Origin: Actinomycetota bacterium
GTDB lineage: Bacteria > Actinomycetota > Acidimicrobiia > Actinomarinales > Actinomarinaceae
Direction of reading: 5' to 3'
DNA length: 13,886 nucleotides
Assembly: GCA_027729925.1 (NCBI GenBank)
Contig: JAQCEB010000021.1
Span: 1 to 13,886, forward strand
This document shows, in pieces, positions 1-5,985 of this stretch (position 1 is its first letter; every line of letters begins with the position of its first letter). Below the pieces are notes generated by a model, which was not told the origin of the DNA, searched no databases, and saw only the letters and a list, made by a program, of their open reading frames with translations. Made by a program: the position numbers and the translations under genes.

Positions 1-254
1 ATTATTAATTTAGTTTTGTAGTTTATTTCTTTATCAAGAAATTTAAAAATTTCACCAATTGGCATTGCAAGTACAACGACATCATAGAATGTCTCTATAT
101 TATGATCTAAATTTATAGCTCCTAATTTTTTTGCTCGTTCTAAATTTTCATAAAAAAGGTCTTCACCACTTACCTGAACTCCTCTATTAACTAGTTTTAA
201 AGCAAAATTCGTGCCCATCATACCTAAACCAACTATATGAACTTTGCTTATCAT
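1..254 (-). CDS. tyrA: Prephenate dehydrogenase-like protein, N-terminal part (runs off the window)
   Basis: Only about 84 N-terminal residues are visible; the gene continues past base 1. The ATG (254-252) follows the aroF stop codon directly (TAA-ATG), so translation is probably coupled. The start reads MISKVHIVGLGMMGTNFALK, a Rossmann NAD(P)-binding motif (GxGxxG at about residues 9-14), followed by a second strand ending in an acidic residue (VSGED) and then VVVLAMPIGEI, the third strand of TyrA-type dehydrogenases. TyrA oxidatively decarboxylates prephenate (or arogenate) on the way to tyrosine, in the cytosol. The call rests on this fold plus position directly after DAHP synthase and chorismate mutase. 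Another member of the 6-phosphogluconate/prephenate dehydrogenase superfamily cannot be excluded because the catalytic domain is outside the window. Confidence 0.75.
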   Translation of the reverse strand, partial: MISKVHIVGLGMMGTNFALKLVNRGVQVSGEDLFYENLERAKKLGAINLDHNIETFYDVVVLAMPIGEIFKFLDKEINYKTKLI

Positions 255-1268
255 TTATAATGACCTACCTACTGCTTTAGCAACAATTTTTGCTTTATCA
301 ATTAATTGTTTTAATTCACTAGGTAGCAAAGCTTGTGGACCATCACATAAAGCTTCGTCTGGTCTTGGATGAATTTCTATGAGTAAACCGTCAGCTCCTG
401 CAGCAATTGCAGCTAGTGCAACAGGTTCTACAAGCGTATTGTCTCCAGTTGCATGGCTAGGGTCTGCTATAACCGGTAAATGGCTATTTTGTTTTAAATA
501 AGGTATAGCGTTGATATCAAAAGTATTTCTTGTTGCTGTTTCATAAGTTCTAATGCCTCTTTCACACAACATGACATTCTCGTTACCTCTTGCAAGTATA
601 TATTCACTGGCAAGTAGCAACTCTTCAATTGTTGCTGACATACCTCTTTTTAGTAGTACCGGTAAAGACGACTCACCTACTGCTTCTAGTAGTTTAAAGT
701 TTTGCATATTTCTAGCACCAACTTGTAAAACATCCACGTATTGTTCCATCATTGATAAATGCTGTGCATCCATAATTTCGCTAAATAATGGCAACCCAGT
801 TAAGTCAGCAGCCTCTCGCAACATTTTTAAACCGTCTTCACCTAGCCCTTGAAAACTATATGGAGAAGTACGTGGTTTAAATGCCCCGCCTCTTAGTCCA
901 TTTGAACCAACTTCCTTAGCTGCAAGAGCAGTCTCGATAGTTTGTTCTTGACTTTCGGCACTATCAGGTCCTGCAATCAGTGCTAATCCTGTGCCTCCAA
1001 TTTCTAAATCATTAATTCTTATTACTGTATTTTCTTTCTTGTAGTTTTTACTGGCTAGCTTGTAAGGTTTACCTACTGGGATTACATTGCTTACGTTTGG
1101 AAGTAATTTCATGACTGCCCTATGATCATCATTTACATTTCCACTAACAGCTACGACACTTCTTTCAACGCCATTAATTACTAAAGGTTCATGGCCTTGT
1201 TGAATTGCTTTCTGTTTAACTATCTCTATATCATTTTCAGTTGAACCTTGTTTCATTACTACTATCAA
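255..1268 (-). CDS. aroF: 3-deoxy-7-phosphoheptulonate (DAHP) synthase, class I-beta type
   Basis: This enzyme condenses phosphoenolpyruvate with erythrose 4-phosphate, the first step of the shikimate pathway. The 337-residue length and the numbering match the Thermotoga maritima type: an N-terminal ferredoxin-like regulatory domain (about 1-75, beginning MIVVMKQG), then a TIM barrel with KPRTSPYSFQG (131-141), QVGARNMQN (182-190), ERGIRTYETATRN (236-248), ADPSHATG (268-275) and IEIHP (297-301). Metal ligands His272, Glu298 and Asp309 are present, but the usual Cys102 in GPCS is Asp here (GPDSAES). The start is TTG (1268-1266). AGGAGG (1279-1274) lies 5 bases upstream, and MIVVM is the family's normal beginning; the in-frame ATG at 1256 is too far from this site. 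Expression is probably controlled by the upstream attenuator. tyrA follows with no spacer. Confidence 0.95.
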   Translation of the reverse strand: MIVVMKQGSTENDIEIVKQKAIQQGHEPLVINGVERSVVAVSGNVNDDHRAVMKLLPNVSNVIPVGKPYKLASKNYKKENTVIRINDLEIGGTGLALIAGPDSAESQEQTIETALAAKEVGSNGLRGGAFKPRTSPYSFQGLGEDGLKMLREAADLTGLPLFSEIMDAQHLSMMEQYVDVLQVGARNMQNFKLLEAVGESSLPVLLKRGMSATIEELLLASEYILARGNENVMLCERGIRTYETATRNTFDINAIPYLKQNSHLPVIADPSHATGDNTLVEPVALAAIAAGADGLLIEIHPRPDEALCDGPQALLPSELKQLIDKAKIVAKAVGRSL

Positions 1269-1279
1269 ATTATCCTCCT

Positions 1280-1307
1280 AAAAAAAAATCGGGCTTTTGC
1301 CCGATTT
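1280..1307 (-). terminator. Intrinsic terminator in the aroF leader (attenuator terminator)
   Basis: On the minus strand AAATCGGGC (1307-1299), loop AAAA (1298-1295) and GCCCGATTT (1294-1286) form a perfect 9-bp stem followed by six more T (1285-1280). The aroF Shine-Dalgarno AGGAGG begins at the next base (1279). A terminator this close to the start of the downstream gene, with no gene end just before it, fits conditional termination of aroF rather than the end of the aroH transcript alone. Confidence 0.9.
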
Positions 1308-1330
1308 CAAACACGTTACTTTAGGGCAGC

Positions 1331-1375
1331 TTATATGTGCTCGCTAAAGTAAAAAAATGTGTTCATTGTTTTCAT
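1331..1375 (-). CDS. Phe/Tyr-rich leader peptide of the aroF attenuator
   Basis: A 14-codon reading frame runs from ATG 1375-1373 to TAA 1333-1331 and reads MKTMNTFFYFSEHI. Codons 7-10 are Phe-Phe-Tyr-Phe (1357-1346), comparable in kind to the Phe-run leader peptide of E. coli pheA. The Tyr-Phe codons lie within the 5' arm of a downstream hairpin (TACTTTAG 1351-1344 with CTAAAGTA 1324-1317), so a ribosome stalled there would prevent that hairpin from forming. An in-frame ATG at 1393 could extend the peptide by six residues (MLPSHL). No clear Shine-Dalgarno precedes either ATG, so a short or leaderless 5' end is likely. The product would be a regulatory cis-acting peptide with no function of its own. 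Confidence 0.72.
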   Translation of the reverse strand: MKTMNTFFYFSEHI

Positions 1376-1419
1376 TAGATGTGATGGTAGCATAATAAAA
1401 AATTTTGCAAATATATTTT

Positions 1420-1764
1420 TTATCTATCCTTTCTTAAGTTAGCTGCTTCTTTTAAATAAACATGTCTTACTTCTTCAAGATTTTTTGATACATTCATCAT
1501 AATTCTGATACAACCAGGTAAATCATTTTCTATCGATGGGGCCGAAGTATCTATTGCAGAAACAGAATTCATTCCAAGTTCTCTAAATGCTTTTGCTGGA
1601 AATGCTTTAGTTAAATCATTTGTTACTGTGAAAATTACATTTATAATATCATCTTCAAAAATTTTATTTTGTTCAAGAATTGAATTAATTAATAATTTTG
1701 ATGAGTCAATGATTTCTTCATAATTATTTTCTACAACAGCAATTGCTCCACGAATACTTTTCAT
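1420..1764 (-). CDS. aroH: Chorismate mutase, AroH class
   Basis: This enzyme converts chorismate to prephenate, the branch-point step to Phe and Tyr. At 114 residues it is close in size to the trimeric AroH enzymes of Bacillus subtilis and Thermus. Family motifs are IRGAIAV (4-10), FTVTNDLTKAFPAKAFREL (45-63), CIRIMM (85-90) and RHVYLKEA (100-107). Equivalents of B. subtilis Arg7, Arg63, Arg90, Tyr108 and Arg116 are visible as Arg5, Arg61, Arg87, Tyr103 and Arg111. The catalytic Glu78 position aligns with Ala75; the nearest acids are Asp72 and Glu79. The ATG at 1764 is the only sensible start and has no clear Shine-Dalgarno. A promoter overlapping the groEL terminator would start the transcript about 6 bases upstream. 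aroF and tyrA follow on the same strand beyond the attenuator. Confidence 0.93.
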   Translation of the reverse strand: MKSIRGAIAVVENNYEEIIDSSKLLINSILEQNKIFEDDIINVIFTVTNDLTKAFPAKAFRELGMNSVSAIDTSAPSIENDLPGCIRIMMNVSKNLEEVRHVYLKEAANLRKDR

Positions 1765-1775
1765 AATATTTGACC

Positions 1776-1804
1776 ACTATAAAAAAAGAGTGGAGCAATG
1801 TCCA
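1776..1804 (-). promoter_or_regulatory. Predicted promoter of aroH, embedded in the groEL terminator
   Basis: On the minus strand a -35-like TGGACA (1804-1799; 5 of 6 match to TTGACA), a 17-base spacer and a -10-like TATAGT (1781-1776) are well placed. The expected transcription start is near 1770-1769, only about 6 bases before the aroH ATG (1764). That would explain the missing Shine-Dalgarno, since short-leader or leaderless mRNAs are common in Actinobacteria. The -35 box lies in the hairpin's 5' arm and loop, and the -10 begins on the last T of the T-run. Confidence 0.6.
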
Positions 1805-1813
1805 CTCTTTTTT
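1781..1813 (-). terminator. Intrinsic terminator of groES-groEL
   Basis: On the minus strand AAAAAAGAGTGGA (1813-1801), loop CATTGC (1800-1795) and TCCACTCTTTTTT (1794-1782) form a 13-bp stem ending in a run of seven T (1787-1781). It lies about 20 bases beyond the groEL stop codon, in the orientation expected to end the chaperonin transcript. Confidence 0.92.
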
Positions 1814-1820
1814 AAAAAAC

Positions 1821-1842
1821 TATGATGTAATGTTACATCATA
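1821..1842. repeat. 22-bp perfect palindrome spanning the groEL stop codon
   Basis: TATGATGTAA (1821-1830), a 2-base spacer TG, and TTACATCATA (1833-1842) form an exact inverted repeat with 10-base arms. It covers the last codons of groEL (Met-Met-stop) and the following bases, just before the terminator hairpin. As RNA it could form a stem of up to 9 bp with a 4-base loop. Its role is unknown: an mRNA 3'-stabilising stem and chance are both possible. Confidence 0.7.
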
Positions 1843-3461
1843 CCATCCATGCCACCCATTCCGCCGCCTGGCATAGCTGGTTCTGGTTCAGGCTCTTCTG
1901 CAATCAAAGCTTCAGTTGTAAGTACTAATGAAGCAATTGATGTTGCATTTTGAACGGTTGATCTAGTCACTTTAGCAGGATCAATAACACCGGCTTTTAC
2001 TAGATCTACTATTTCTCCATTAGCAGCATTTAATCCGACATTACCTTTCTCAGCTCTAACTTTTTCAACCATAACGCCGCCTTCGTAACCAGCATTAATA
2101 GCGATTTGTCTAAGTGGTGACTCAAGCGCTTTCTTAACGATATTTCTTCCAATAATTTCGCCTTCAGTTCCACCTGTTAATTTGTCTATAGAAGCTTGAG
2201 CCCTAATTAAAGTAACTCCTCCTCCAGCAACAATTCCTTCTTCAACTGCAGCTCTTGTTGCAGCTAAAGCATCTTCAATTCTCATTTTTTTCTCTTTAAG
2301 TTCAGTTTCAGTTGCTGCTCCAACTTTGACAACAGCTACTCCACCAGATAACTTAGCTAATCTCTCTTGAAGTTTTTCTTTATCCCAGTCTGAGTCAGAA
2401 TCTTCAATTTCAGCTTGAATTTGTTTCACTCTACCGTCAACGTCAGCTTTTTTACCTTTTCCATCAACGATTGTAGTATTATCTTTTTTAACAACTACTC
2501 TTGCTGCCTCTCCAAGCATATCTACTGTAGTGTTTTCAGTTTTTAATCCAAGTTCTTCTGAAATGACTTCACCACCGGTAAGAATTGCAATGTCTTGCAA
2601 CATAGCTTTTCTTCTTTCACCAAAACCTGGTGCTTTTACTGCAACAGAAGTGAAGGTACCTCTTAATTTATTTACTACTAAAGTAGCAAGAGCTTCCCCT
2701 TCAACATCTTCTGCAAGAATAAGTAGTGGTCTTCCTGAATTCATCACTTTTTCAAGTAAAGGTAGAAGATCGTTAACTGCAGTTATTTTAGAATTAACAA
2801 TCAAAATATATGGACTTTCTAATACAGCTTCTTGACGTTCTGCATCGGTAACAAAGTATGGTGAAATAAACCCTTTATCAAATTGCATACCATCAGTAAA
2901 CTCTAGTTCCATTCCAAAGGTTTGACCTTCTTCAACAGTTATTACTCCATCTTTACCAACTTTGTCCATCGCTTCTGCAATAGTTTCTCCTATTTCAGTA
3001 TCTGCAGCAGAGATAGATGCAACTTGTGCAATTTCATCTTTGCCTCCGATAGATTTTGAAAAACCTGCGATAAAGTCTGTTACAGCTTTTGAAGCTTCTA
3101 ACATTCCTCTTTTAACTTCCATTGGGTTTACACCTGAAGCAACATTTTTCATTCCTTCGTTAACCATTGATTGAGCTAAAACTGTTGCAGTTGTTGTTCC
3201 ATCACCAGCAACGTCATTTGTTTTAGACGCAACTTCTTTTGCTAATTGTGCACCCATGTTTTCAAAAGGATCTTCTAAATCAACTTCTTTTGCAATTGTT
3301 ACACCATCATTAGTGATAGTTGGTGCACCCCATTTTTTTTCTAAAACTACATTTCTACCTTTAGGGCCAAGTGTAACTTTAACAACATCTGCTAATTTGT
3401 TTACACCTGCTTCAAGGCCTTTCCTTGCAGCTTCATTAAAAACTAACTTTTTTTTAGCCAT
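1833..3461 (-). CDS. groEL: Chaperonin GroEL (60 kDa)
   Basis: GroEL forms the double-ring ATP-driven folding chamber in the cytosol and works with the GroES lid encoded just upstream. At 542 residues it is full length. Diagnostic sequence includes VTLGPKGRNVVLEK (29-42), NDGVTIAKEVDLEDP (51-65), the nucleotide-binding loop GDGTTTATVLAQ (86-97, Asp87 catalytic) and GERRKAM in the apical domain. The C-terminal tail is Gly/Met-rich (PGGGMGGMDGMM), the housekeeping type. In many Actinobacteria the groES-linked copy instead has a His-rich tail, so this may be the only GroEL of the genome. The ATG at 3461 gives the standard MAKKKL start and has a GAGGAG ribosome binding site in the 12-base gap after groES. 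A strong terminator follows. Confidence 0.98.
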   Translation of the reverse strand: MAKKKLVFNEAARKGLEAGVNKLADVVKVTLGPKGRNVVLEKKWGAPTITNDGVTIAKEVDLEDPFENMGAQLAKEVASKTNDVAGDGTTTATVLAQSMVNEGMKNVASGVNPMEVKRGMLEASKAVTDFIAGFSKSIGGKDEIAQVASISAADTEIGETIAEAMDKVGKDGVITVEEGQTFGMELEFTDGMQFDKGFISPYFVTDAERQEAVLESPYILIVNSKITAVNDLLPLLEKVMNSGRPLLILAEDVEGEALATLVVNKLRGTFTSVAVKAPGFGERRKAMLQDIAILTGGEVISEELGLKTENTTVDMLGEAARVVVKKDNTTIVDGKGKKADVDGRVKQIQAEIEDSDSDWDKEKLQERLAKLSGGVAVVKVGAATETELKEKKMRIEDALAATRAAVEEGIVAGGGVTLIRAQASIDKLTGGTEGEIIGRNIVKKALESPLRQIAINAGYEGGVMVEKVRAEKGNVGLNAANGEIVDLVKAGVIDPAKVTRSTVQNATSIASLVLTTEALIAEEPEPEPAMPGGGMGGMDGMM

Positions 3462-3473
3462 TGAATACTCCTC

Positions 3474-3767
3474 TTATTTACCTAACTTTGCGAGAATATC
3501 TCTACTTGAGAGAATTAAATACTCTACGCCTTCAAATTTTATTTCAGTACCACCGTATTTTGAATAGACAACTTTGTCGCCTTTTTCAACGTCTGGCTTA
3601 ATTTTTTCGCCTTTTTCATTAGGCTCCCCAGGACCTACCGCTACCACTTCACCTTCTTGTGGTTTTTCTTTAGCTGTATCAGGAATATAGATTCCTGAAG
3701 GGGTTTTCATATCTTCTTCAGATAGTGGCTTTACAACAACCCTATCTCCTAATGGTTGAAGATTCAT
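3474..3767 (-). CDS. groES: Co-chaperonin GroES (10 kDa)
   Basis: GroES forms the heptameric lid that caps GroEL during substrate folding. Its 97 residues match the usual length. The sequence starts MNLQPLGDRVVVKPL, contains the mobile-loop region with GIYIPDTAKEKPQEGEVVAVG (about 25-45), and ends with the conserved GVEYLILSSRDILAK. ATG 3767 has a perfect AGGAGGT (3782-3776) nine bases upstream. It is the first gene of a two-gene operon with groEL 12 bases downstream. No CIRCE (TTAGCACTC-N9-GAGTGCTAA) and no HspR/HAIR (CTTGAGT-N7-ACTCAAG) operator is visible in its promoter region, although a different inverted repeat overlaps the -35 region. Confidence 0.98.
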   Translation of the reverse strand: MNLQPLGDRVVVKPLSEEDMKTPSGIYIPDTAKEKPQEGEVVAVGPGEPNEKGEKIKPDVEKGDKVVYSKYGGTEIKFEGVEYLILSSRDILAKLGK

Positions 3768-3808
3768 GTATATTTACCTCCTATTAAATAAATATCTACA
3801 TTGTGAAT

Positions 3809-3836
3809 TTAATATACTCCCGTTTATATATGTAAA
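3809..3836 (-). promoter_or_regulatory. Predicted promoter of groES-groEL
   Basis: A -35-like TTTACA (3836-3831), a 16-base spacer and a -10-like TATTAA (3814-3809) lie in the 83-base tsaD-groES gap, giving a 5' leader of roughly 35 bases before the groES ATG. The boxes are moderate matches in an AT-rich spacer, so exact placement is uncertain. Confidence 0.45.
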
Positions 3837-3854
3837 TTTATTACCAAAATTTAC
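3832..3854. repeat. Inverted repeat overlapping the groESL -35 box (possible operator)
   Basis: GTAAATTT (3832-3839), a 7-base spacer and AAATTTAC (3847-3854) form an exact inverted repeat with 8-base arms. It overlaps both the tsaD stop codon and the predicted -35 box of groESL. The arm-spacer-arm layout resembles heat-shock operators such as HAIR (7-N7-7), but the arm sequence is different and very AT-rich, so chance is possible. Confidence 0.4.
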
Positions 3855-4852
3855 TTAATTACTGAAGATAATCTAACATCATCTAACTGAAGCTCATTTG
3901 TAATCAAATTATTCTGCGCAGCTATACAAATCATTGCAGCATTATCAGTTGAAAGTTTTGGTGTAGGTAAGTAAACGTTTAAATTATTTTCTTTACCAAA
4001 AGTATTAATTTTCTCTCTTAACCTTTGGTTTGCCATTACACCACCTCCACCAGATATATTCTTAACACCTGTATCTTTAACAGCTTTAATGAAGTTGTTC
4101 ATTAAAGAATCTACTATTGCCTCTTGATATGAAGCTGCAAAATCAGATCTCGTAACTTTATCCTTAGAGTCCAAATTATTTAAAAAATTTGTTGCTGCTG
4201 TTTTAAGACCTGAAAATGAATAGTTGTACTCATGTTTTGTTTTAGGTCTTGGTAAATCAACTTTGTTTGGGTCACCATCTTTACCAATATTTTGAATAGC
4301 AGGACCTCCTGGAAATCCGAAACCACAGAATCTTGATAATTTATCAAATGCTTCACCTGCTGCATCATCTATAGTCGTACCTAGCAAAGTATATTGCCCC
4401 CATTTTTCCACTAAAACTATTTGTGTATGCCCACCTGAAACTAATAAAGAAATAAAGGGTGGTTTCATCTCAGTATTCTCAATTAAAGGTGCAGCAAGAT
4501 GACCTACCATATGATCAACTGTTAACAATGGAACATCTATGGACCAAGCTACTGATTTTGCGAAGTTGTAGCCCACAACTAGGCTACCTACTAAACCAGG
4601 ACCATCCGTTGTAGCTATTAAATCAATATCGCTTATTTGCAAATTAGCTCTATTCAAAGCAGCATGAAAAATATTTCTTATTGATTCAGCATGTGCTCGA
4701 GAAGCTACTTCAGGAACTACTCCCCCAAACTTTTCGTGAATATCTACTTGAGATGAAATAATGTTTACGAGAAGGTCGTTTCCTTTTAAAATTGCAACAG
4801 CAGTTTCGTCACATGATGTTTCAAAACCTAATATTATTTTATCTGATGGCAT
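3851..4852 (-). CDS. tsaD: tRNA N6-adenosine threonylcarbamoyltransferase TsaD
   Basis: TsaD transfers the threonylcarbamoyl group from threonylcarbamoyl-AMP to A37 of ANN-decoding tRNAs (t6A), acting in a complex with TsaB and TsaE, both encoded just upstream. The 333-residue protein shows the ASKHA ATPase fold: ILGFETSCDETAVA (7-20), the metal-binding pair His114 and His118 in DHMVGHLAAP, SLLVSGGHTQIVLV (about 135-148), the SFSGLKTA motif, and the C-terminal STDNAAMI with its metal-binding Asp. A GGGGV motif comes before ANQRLR. ATG 4852 overlaps the end of rimI by 14 bases, indicating coupled translation. It is the last gene of the glmS-tsaD unit; no clear terminator follows before the groESL promoter. 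Confidence 0.97.
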   Translation of the reverse strand: MPSDKIILGFETSCDETAVAILKGNDLLVNIISSQVDIHEKFGGVVPEVASRAHAESIRNIFHAALNRANLQISDIDLIATTDGPGLVGSLVVGYNFAKSVAWSIDVPLLTVDHMVGHLAAPLIENTEMKPPFISLLVSGGHTQIVLVEKWGQYTLLGTTIDDAAGEAFDKLSRFCGFGFPGGPAIQNIGKDGDPNKVDLPRPKTKHEYNYSFSGLKTAATNFLNNLDSKDKVTRSDFAASYQEAIVDSLMNNFIKAVKDTGVKNISGGGGVMANQRLREKINTFGKENNLNVYLPTPKLSTDNAAMICIAAQNNLITNELQLDDVRLSSVIK

Positions 4853-5288
4853 TAAGCTTCCTTAATTCAAATAAAACTGCACTTTCGTTTTTGTAATAAT
4901 TTTCTCTTACCCCATATTCTTGAAATAAATAAGATTTATATAGATTAATTGCAGCAATATTCGTTTCTCTAACTTCAAGCCTTATACACACATAGTCTTT
5001 ATTAAGAAAAAATTGTAATAAACTATCCATTAATTCTCTAGCAATATTTTTATTTCTAAATTCTTCTTTGACCCCAATTCCGATAATATGTAACTCGTCA
5101 TCAATTACTTGGACAGCAACATAAGCATTAATTTTTGAGTTTGTAGTGTGAATCCAGTAAATAAATTCATTTTGAATTATTTTTTGTAAAATTATTTCTG
5201 GTTGCCAATTAGTTCCAAAGATTTCGAATTCTAAATCAGATAATATTTTTGCTAAGCCATAGTCTGCGTAGTTAATTTTTTCAATCAT
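4839..5288 (-). CDS. rimI: RimI-like GNAT N-acetyltransferase
   Basis: This is a 149-residue GNAT-fold acetyltransferase. In E. coli RimI acetylates the N-terminal alanine of ribosomal protein S18, and rimI commonly sits between tsaB and tsaD, as here. Visible landmarks are LHIIGIGVKEEFRNKNIARELM (about 66-87), covering strand beta4 and the acetyl-CoA pyrophosphate loop, and LEVRETNIAAINLYKSYLF followed by YGVRENYY, the typical RimI C-terminal half. The acetyl-CoA loop consensus R-x-x-G-x-G/A is degenerate here (R78-N-K-N81-I-A83): Asn replaces the first Gly. ATG 5288 overlaps the tsaB end by 8 bases. The exact substrate cannot be read from sequence. Confidence 0.88.
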   Translation of the reverse strand: MIEKINYADYGLAKILSDLEFEIFGTNWQPEIILQKIIQNEFIYWIHTTNSKINAYVAVQVIDDELHIIGIGVKEEFRNKNIARELMDSLLQFFLNKDYVCIRLEVRETNIAAINLYKSYLFQEYGVRENYYKNESAVLFELRKLNAIR

Positions 5289-5985
5289 AAAAATTTACTT
5301 CTTTAGTCAAATTTTTAGTAGACAAAGAGACATCAGGTTCTCTCATATAAAATAATTCAATTTCGTTAAAATTTATAAAATTTCCATTTTTAAATAATTC
5401 TTTTCCTAGATGATAAATTTGATCAGAAGTTACAAATTCTGGCGAAGCTGTTTTTATGTAAGTATTTTTATTTAAAATTTTTTGATTTATTTTTCTCCAA
5501 TTACCAACAAGTAATTTTTTTTGGTTATCTTCGTTAAATCTATCTTTAAGACCATCAAGATTTAATACCTCAGGATTTGAGTCCCTTATAACTCCCCCTG
5601 GTACTGGCTTATAAGAACAGAATGCAAATTCATCTCTTTTTATATCAATTACTGTAAATATTTTTCTATGACTTGTATGCGCTGCAAATGCAAGTGAATC
5701 TAATCCATTTACTGGAATCAATGGGATACCTAAACTGGCGCAAATCCCTTGAGCAACAGCTAAACCTATTCTTAAACTCGTATAAAATCCTGGACCTATA
5801 TCTATATATACAACCTGAATTTGATCACGTTTTATGTCAGATTTTTTTGTTAATTCATCAATAGTTTGCATTAACAAATTAGTTGTACCATTTTTTGATA
5901 ATACGGTAGAACTTGAAACTAAAACTTCTTCATGTATTGCAACAGAAATATAGCTTCCTGATGAAGAGATAGAGAGACTAAACAT
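5281..5985 (-). CDS. tsaB: tRNA threonylcarbamoyladenosine biosynthesis protein TsaB
   Basis: TsaB is the non-catalytic partner that dimerises with TsaD for t6A tRNA modification. The 234-residue protein has the TsaB pattern: an N-terminal MFSLSISSSGSYISVAI beta segment, the hallmark IGPGFYTSLRIGLAVAQGI (about 63-81; usual form GPGSFTGLRIG), LGIPLIPVNGLDSLA, an IDIKRDEFAF segment, and near the C-terminus FYMREPDV. It lacks the His pair of TsaD, as expected for this paralogue. ATG 5985 overlaps the tsaE stop region by 8 bases and the gene itself overlaps rimI by 8 bases, so it lies within a translationally coupled chain. Compared with TsaD it is poorly conserved, but context removes doubt. Confidence 0.93.
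   Translation of the reverse strand: MFSLSISSSGSYISVAIHEEVLVSSSTVLSKNGTTNLLMQTIDELTKKSDIKRDQIQVVYIDIGPGFYTSLRIGLAVAQGICASLGIPLIPVNGLDSLAFAAHTSHRKIFTVIDIKRDEFAFCSYKPVPGGVIRDSNPEVLNLDGLKDRFNEDNQKKLLVGNWRKINQKILNKNTYIKTASPEFVTSDQIYHLGKELFKNGNFINFNEIELFYMREPDVSLSTKNLTKEVNFYD

Larger units (their letters stand above)
1280..1375 (-). promoter_or_regulatory. Ribosome-dependent transcription attenuator controlling aroF
   Basis: The aroH-aroF gap contains, in order, the leader peptide, hairpin 1:2 (TACTTTAG 1351-1344 with CTAAAGTA 1324-1317, with an inner AGC/GCT pairing), a possible antiterminator, and the 9-bp terminator (1307-1280). The antiterminator would pair GCCC (1327-1324) with GGGC (1302-1299) of the terminator 5' arm, with GCT (1330-1328) pairing to AGC (1295-1293) across an AAA bulge. 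Expected logic: when charged tRNA-Phe or tRNA-Tyr is scarce, the ribosome stalls at FFYF, segment 1 is covered, segment 2 pairs with the terminator arm, and aroF-tyrA is transcribed. With plentiful Phe/Tyr, hairpin 1:2 forms and termination follows. The pairings are read from sequence; the mechanism is inferred from classical amino acid attenuators. Confidence 0.72.

Noticed and set aside
553..852. Plus-strand open frame of 99 codons opposite aroF
   Set aside because: It lies wholly antisense to a clear DAHP synthase and shows no family features; its Ser/Pro-rich composition is typical of reverse-strand shadows.
1280..1307. Simple end-of-transcript terminator for aroH
   Set aside because: It lies about 110 bases after the aroH stop and one base before the aroF Shine-Dalgarno, with a Phe/Tyr leader peptide and alternative pairing between; an attenuator explains this better, though it may also trim the aroH transcript.
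2530..3567. Three plus-strand open frames (2530-2835, 2962-3174, 3256-3567) opposite groEL/groES
   Set aside because: All are complementary to highly conserved chaperonin coding sequence, have no ribosome binding sites and no recognisable motif.
3768..3850. CIRCE or HAIR operator upstream of groES
   Set aside because: Looked for TTAGCACTC/GAGTGCTAA and CTTGAGT/ACTCAAG arms; neither is present.
4180..4368. 62-codon minus-strand frame inside tsaD
   Set aside because: Out-of-frame shadow within a well-conserved gene.
5673..5864. 63-codon plus-strand frame opposite tsaB
   Set aside because: Antisense shadow with no supporting signal.
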